Below, piece after piece: positions 34,009 to 35,990 of a DNA stretch of 35,990 bases. Position 1 is the stretch's first letter. Each line of letters begins with the position of its first letter. Source of the stretch: Chloroflexota bacterium (lineage in GTDB: Bacteria > Chloroflexota > Limnocylindria > Limnocylindrales > CSP1-4); contig JAJYKX010000004.1 in NCBI GenBank assembly GCA_021788175.1, positions 1 through 35,990 on the forward strand, written 5' to 3'. The notes below the pieces were generated by a model. That model was not told the DNA's origin. It made no database searches and worked only from the letters and a program-made list of their open reading frames with translations. Made by a program: the position numbers and the translations under genes.

Positions 34009-34154
34009 TTGACACGGCGGTGCGCATTTCCTGCACCTCCGGACATGGCGAACGTACCGGCAGCCCGGGCATGACGAACCCGTCCGGCGGCCGGATCGGC
34101 CCGCGCAAGTCGCCGGTGATCCCGCGTCGATCCCCCGGCGCGATCATCCCGGCC

Positions 34155-35990
34155 ATGCCCACGCATCCCGCGGTCGACGAGCGGCTCGCCCGTCTCGCGC
34201 CGGACCAGCGCGCGGCGGCCACCGCGCCGCCGGGCCCGGTCCTGTGTGTCGCCCCCGCCGGGTCCGGCAAGACCACCACGCTGGTGGCGCGCATCGCCTG
34301 GCTGGTGGCGAACGGCACGCCGCCGGACCGGATCTGCGCCGTCACCTTCAACCGGCGCGCGGCCGACGAACTGGAGGAGCGCGTGGGCCATGCGCTCGAG
34401 CCGCTGGACCGGCCGGCCGACGCGGTGCGGGTGCGCACGTTCCATGCCCTCGGACGGGAGATCCTGCTCGACGCCGGGCGCTCGGTGGACGGTCTCGTCG
34501 ACCGGGCAGTCGTCCTGCGCGACCTGCTGGGATCGCCGGCGGCGCCCGAGCTGCGGCGGCTGGACGATGCGTTCTCGCGCCTCAAGCTGGACCTGGCGGT
34601 CCACACGCCGACGCTGGCCCGGGAGGCGGCCGGGGCCGAGGCACGCGGGCAGCCCCCGGGGCGGATCGTCCGCGCGTTCCTGCTCTACGAGGCGGCCCTG
34701 GCGGAGCGCGGGGCGCTCGATTTCGACGATCTCGTGCGGCGGGCGATCGAGGTGCTCGAGTCGGACGCCCGGCTGCTCGCTCGCTGGCGGGACCGCTGCG
34801 GGCAACTCCTGGTCGACGAGGTGCAGGACGTGGACCGCAGCCAGCTCCGGCTCGCGCTCCTGCTCGCCGCGCCGGCGAACCGGATCTTCCTGGTCGGCGA
34901 CGACGACCAGACGATCTACGCCTGGCGCCTGGCGGACGTGCGCCGGGTCCTGGACCTCCGCGCGGTGCTGCCCGGCCTCCGTCGGATCGACCTGGAGACC
35001 AACTACCGCTGTCCCGCGCCGGTGGTCGCGCGGGCGGTCCGGCTGGTGGAGCGCAACGCAGAACGCTTCGCCAAGACGATCCGGGCCCGACCGGCGGCCG
35101 AGGGCCGGCTCTGCCTGCTCCCCGACCCGGGCGACGACGTCGCCCGTGCCCGGCTGCTGCTCGGCACGTGGCACGCCCCCGGCGGGGCGACACGGGCCAT
35201 CCTGGCCCGCACCAACGCGGAGCTCGCGCCGTATGCCGCGGTGGCGCTCGAACGAGGGATCCCGTATCGATCCGATGACGACGGGCTTCTCCTGGACGAT
35301 CCCGCGATCGACGAGATGCTGGCGGCGGCGGGGGCGGAAGCGGGCGCGCCACCGGGCAGCGGTCCGGCGGCGGAGAGCCCCGGCCCACCAACGGGCAGCG
35401 GTCCGGCAGCGGGCAGCCCCGGCCCATCACCGGGAGCCGCCCCGGCGGCGCGCGTGACGCCGCTCCTGGACGCGCTCACCCGTGCACGGGCGGGCGCGGG
35501 TGCCGAGCAGGCCCGGGCCGCGGCGGCCCTGCTGGGCTGGGCCCCGGCCTGTGCCGGGGCCGGCGCGCCGGGCGCACTCGACGCGCTGTCCGGCCTGGCG
35601 CGGGCCATCGCGGACGCGAGGGCACGCCGGTCGGAACTGCGGCGGGACGACGCACCGCTGCTCCTCGCCACCGTGCACGGCACGAAGGGCCTGGAGTTCG
35701 ACCACGTCGCGGTGGTCGGCATGGACGAGGGCCGGTTTCCCAGCGCGCGGAGCATCGGGGAGTCGGACGAGCCCGGTCGGACGCTGGAGGAGGAACGGCG
35801 GCTGGCCTACGTCGCCTGGACGCGGGCACGCCGGTCACTGACGCTCGTCTACGATCCGGGCGCCCCGTCCCCGTTCCTGCGCGAGGCGTTCACGGACGCG
35901 GAGCTGCGACCCCCGGGCGCCGGCGTTCCGCGATACGCCGGGGGCGCCGGCGCGCCACGAGGCGTGCCGGACCGCGCGTCCGCCGTTCCG
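34155..35990 (+). CDS. UvrD/PcrA-like superfamily 1 DNA helicase, 3' end truncated by window edge
   Basis: LAPDQRAAATAPPGPVLCVAPAGSGKTTTLVARIAWLVANGTPPDRICAVTFNRRAADELEERV...TFHALGREIL...LDFDDLV...LLVDEVQDVDRSQLRLALLLAAPANRIFLVGDDDQTIYAWRLADVRRV...LETNYRCPAPVV...LLLATVHGTKGLEFDHVAVVGMDEGRFPSARS...EEERRLAYVAWTRARRSLTLVY. Confidence 0.93.
   Translation, partial: MPTHPAVDERLARLAPDQRAAATAPPGPVLCVAPAGSGKTTTLVARIAWLVANGTPPDRICAVTFNRRAADELEERVGHALEPLDRPADAVRVRTFHALGREILLDAGRSVDGLVDRAVVLRDLLGSPAAPELRRLDDAFSRLKLDLAVHTPTLAREAAGAEARGQPPGRIVRAFLLYEAALAERGALDFDDLVRRAIEVLESDARLLARWRDRCGQLLVDEVQDVDRSQLRLALLLAAPANRIFLVGDDDQTIYAWRLADVRRVLDLRAVLPGLRRIDLETNYRCPAPVVARAVRLVERNAERFAKTIRARPAAEGRLCLLPDPGDDVARARLLLGTWHAPGGATRAILARTNAELAPYAAVALERGIPYRSDDDGLLLDDPAIDEMLAAAGAEAGAPPGSGPAAESPGPPTGSGPAAGSPGPSPGAAPAARVTPLLDALTRARAGAGAEQARAAAALLGWAPACAGAGAPGALDALSGLARAIADARARRSELRRDDAPLLLATVHGTKGLEFDHVAVVGMDEGRFPSARSIGESDEPGRTLEEERRLAYVAWTRARRSLTLVYDPGAPSPFLREAFTDAELRPPGAGVPRYAGGAGAPRGVPDRASAVP
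35354..35431 (+). repeat. In-frame 39-bp tandem repeat within the helicase gene
   Basis: gggcagcggtccggcggcggagagccccggcccaccaac (35354-35392) and gggcagcggtccggcagcgggcagccccggcccatcacc (35393-35431), encoding GSGPAAESPGPPT / GSGPAAGSPGPSP; a partial third unit (GAAPAA) follows. Confidence 0.9.

Noticed and set aside
33650-34606. Minus-strand 318-aa ORF antisense to the helicase and out of frame with the 5'-nucleotidase
   Set aside because: Arg/Ser-rich composition, overlaps two confident genes, no recognisable domain.
1-35990. CRISPR arrays, transposases/IS ends, phage or defence islands, biosynthetic clusters
   Set aside because: Scanned for; no supporting repeats or protein motifs seen. 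Content is housekeeping, envelope and export genes.

Overview
This is a GC-rich bacterial chromosomal segment dominated by housekeeping genes. I infer a Chloroflexota- or actinobacteria-like lineage, but this is not proven. From left to right it contains: the 5' part of a penicillin-binding protein 2 gene (-); tRNA-Leu; a Tat-signal arylsulfotransferase-like protein (+); a GT87-like membrane glycosyltransferase (+); dienelactone hydrolase (-); two small proteins (-); a tRNA Phe-Gly-Gln-Cys cluster (-) ending in a clear intrinsic terminator; htpX and lemA (-); a phosphoesterase lipoprotein (-); tRNAs Val, Leu and Leu (-); a family 5 ABC substrate-binding protein (-); secG (-); gpmA (+). A long minus-strand gene run follows in transcription order: secD-secF-recJ-beta-propeller-pyrF-tatA-tatC-rapZ-yvcK-whiA-tpiA. 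Next come a TauE/SafE permease, uvrC, an aldehyde dehydrogenase and a tandem-duplicated secreted 5'-nucleotidase (all -), and finally the start of a UvrD-like helicase (+), cut by the window end. I found no CRISPR array, transposase, phage genes or recognisable defence island. The items most worth a second look are: (i) the double-unit 5'-nucleotidase with an embedded helical, FIMAH-like segment; (ii) the repeat- and hairpin-rich gap between uvrC and the aldehyde dehydrogenase gene; (iii) a Pro/Ala/Ser-rich insertion in SecF; (iv) several starts that look leaderless; (v) a membrane-anchored YvcK; (vi) a small orphan protein; (vii) a UvrD-like helicase with a repetitive linker where domain 2B would be. 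None of these is demonstrated to be a new system from sequence alone.
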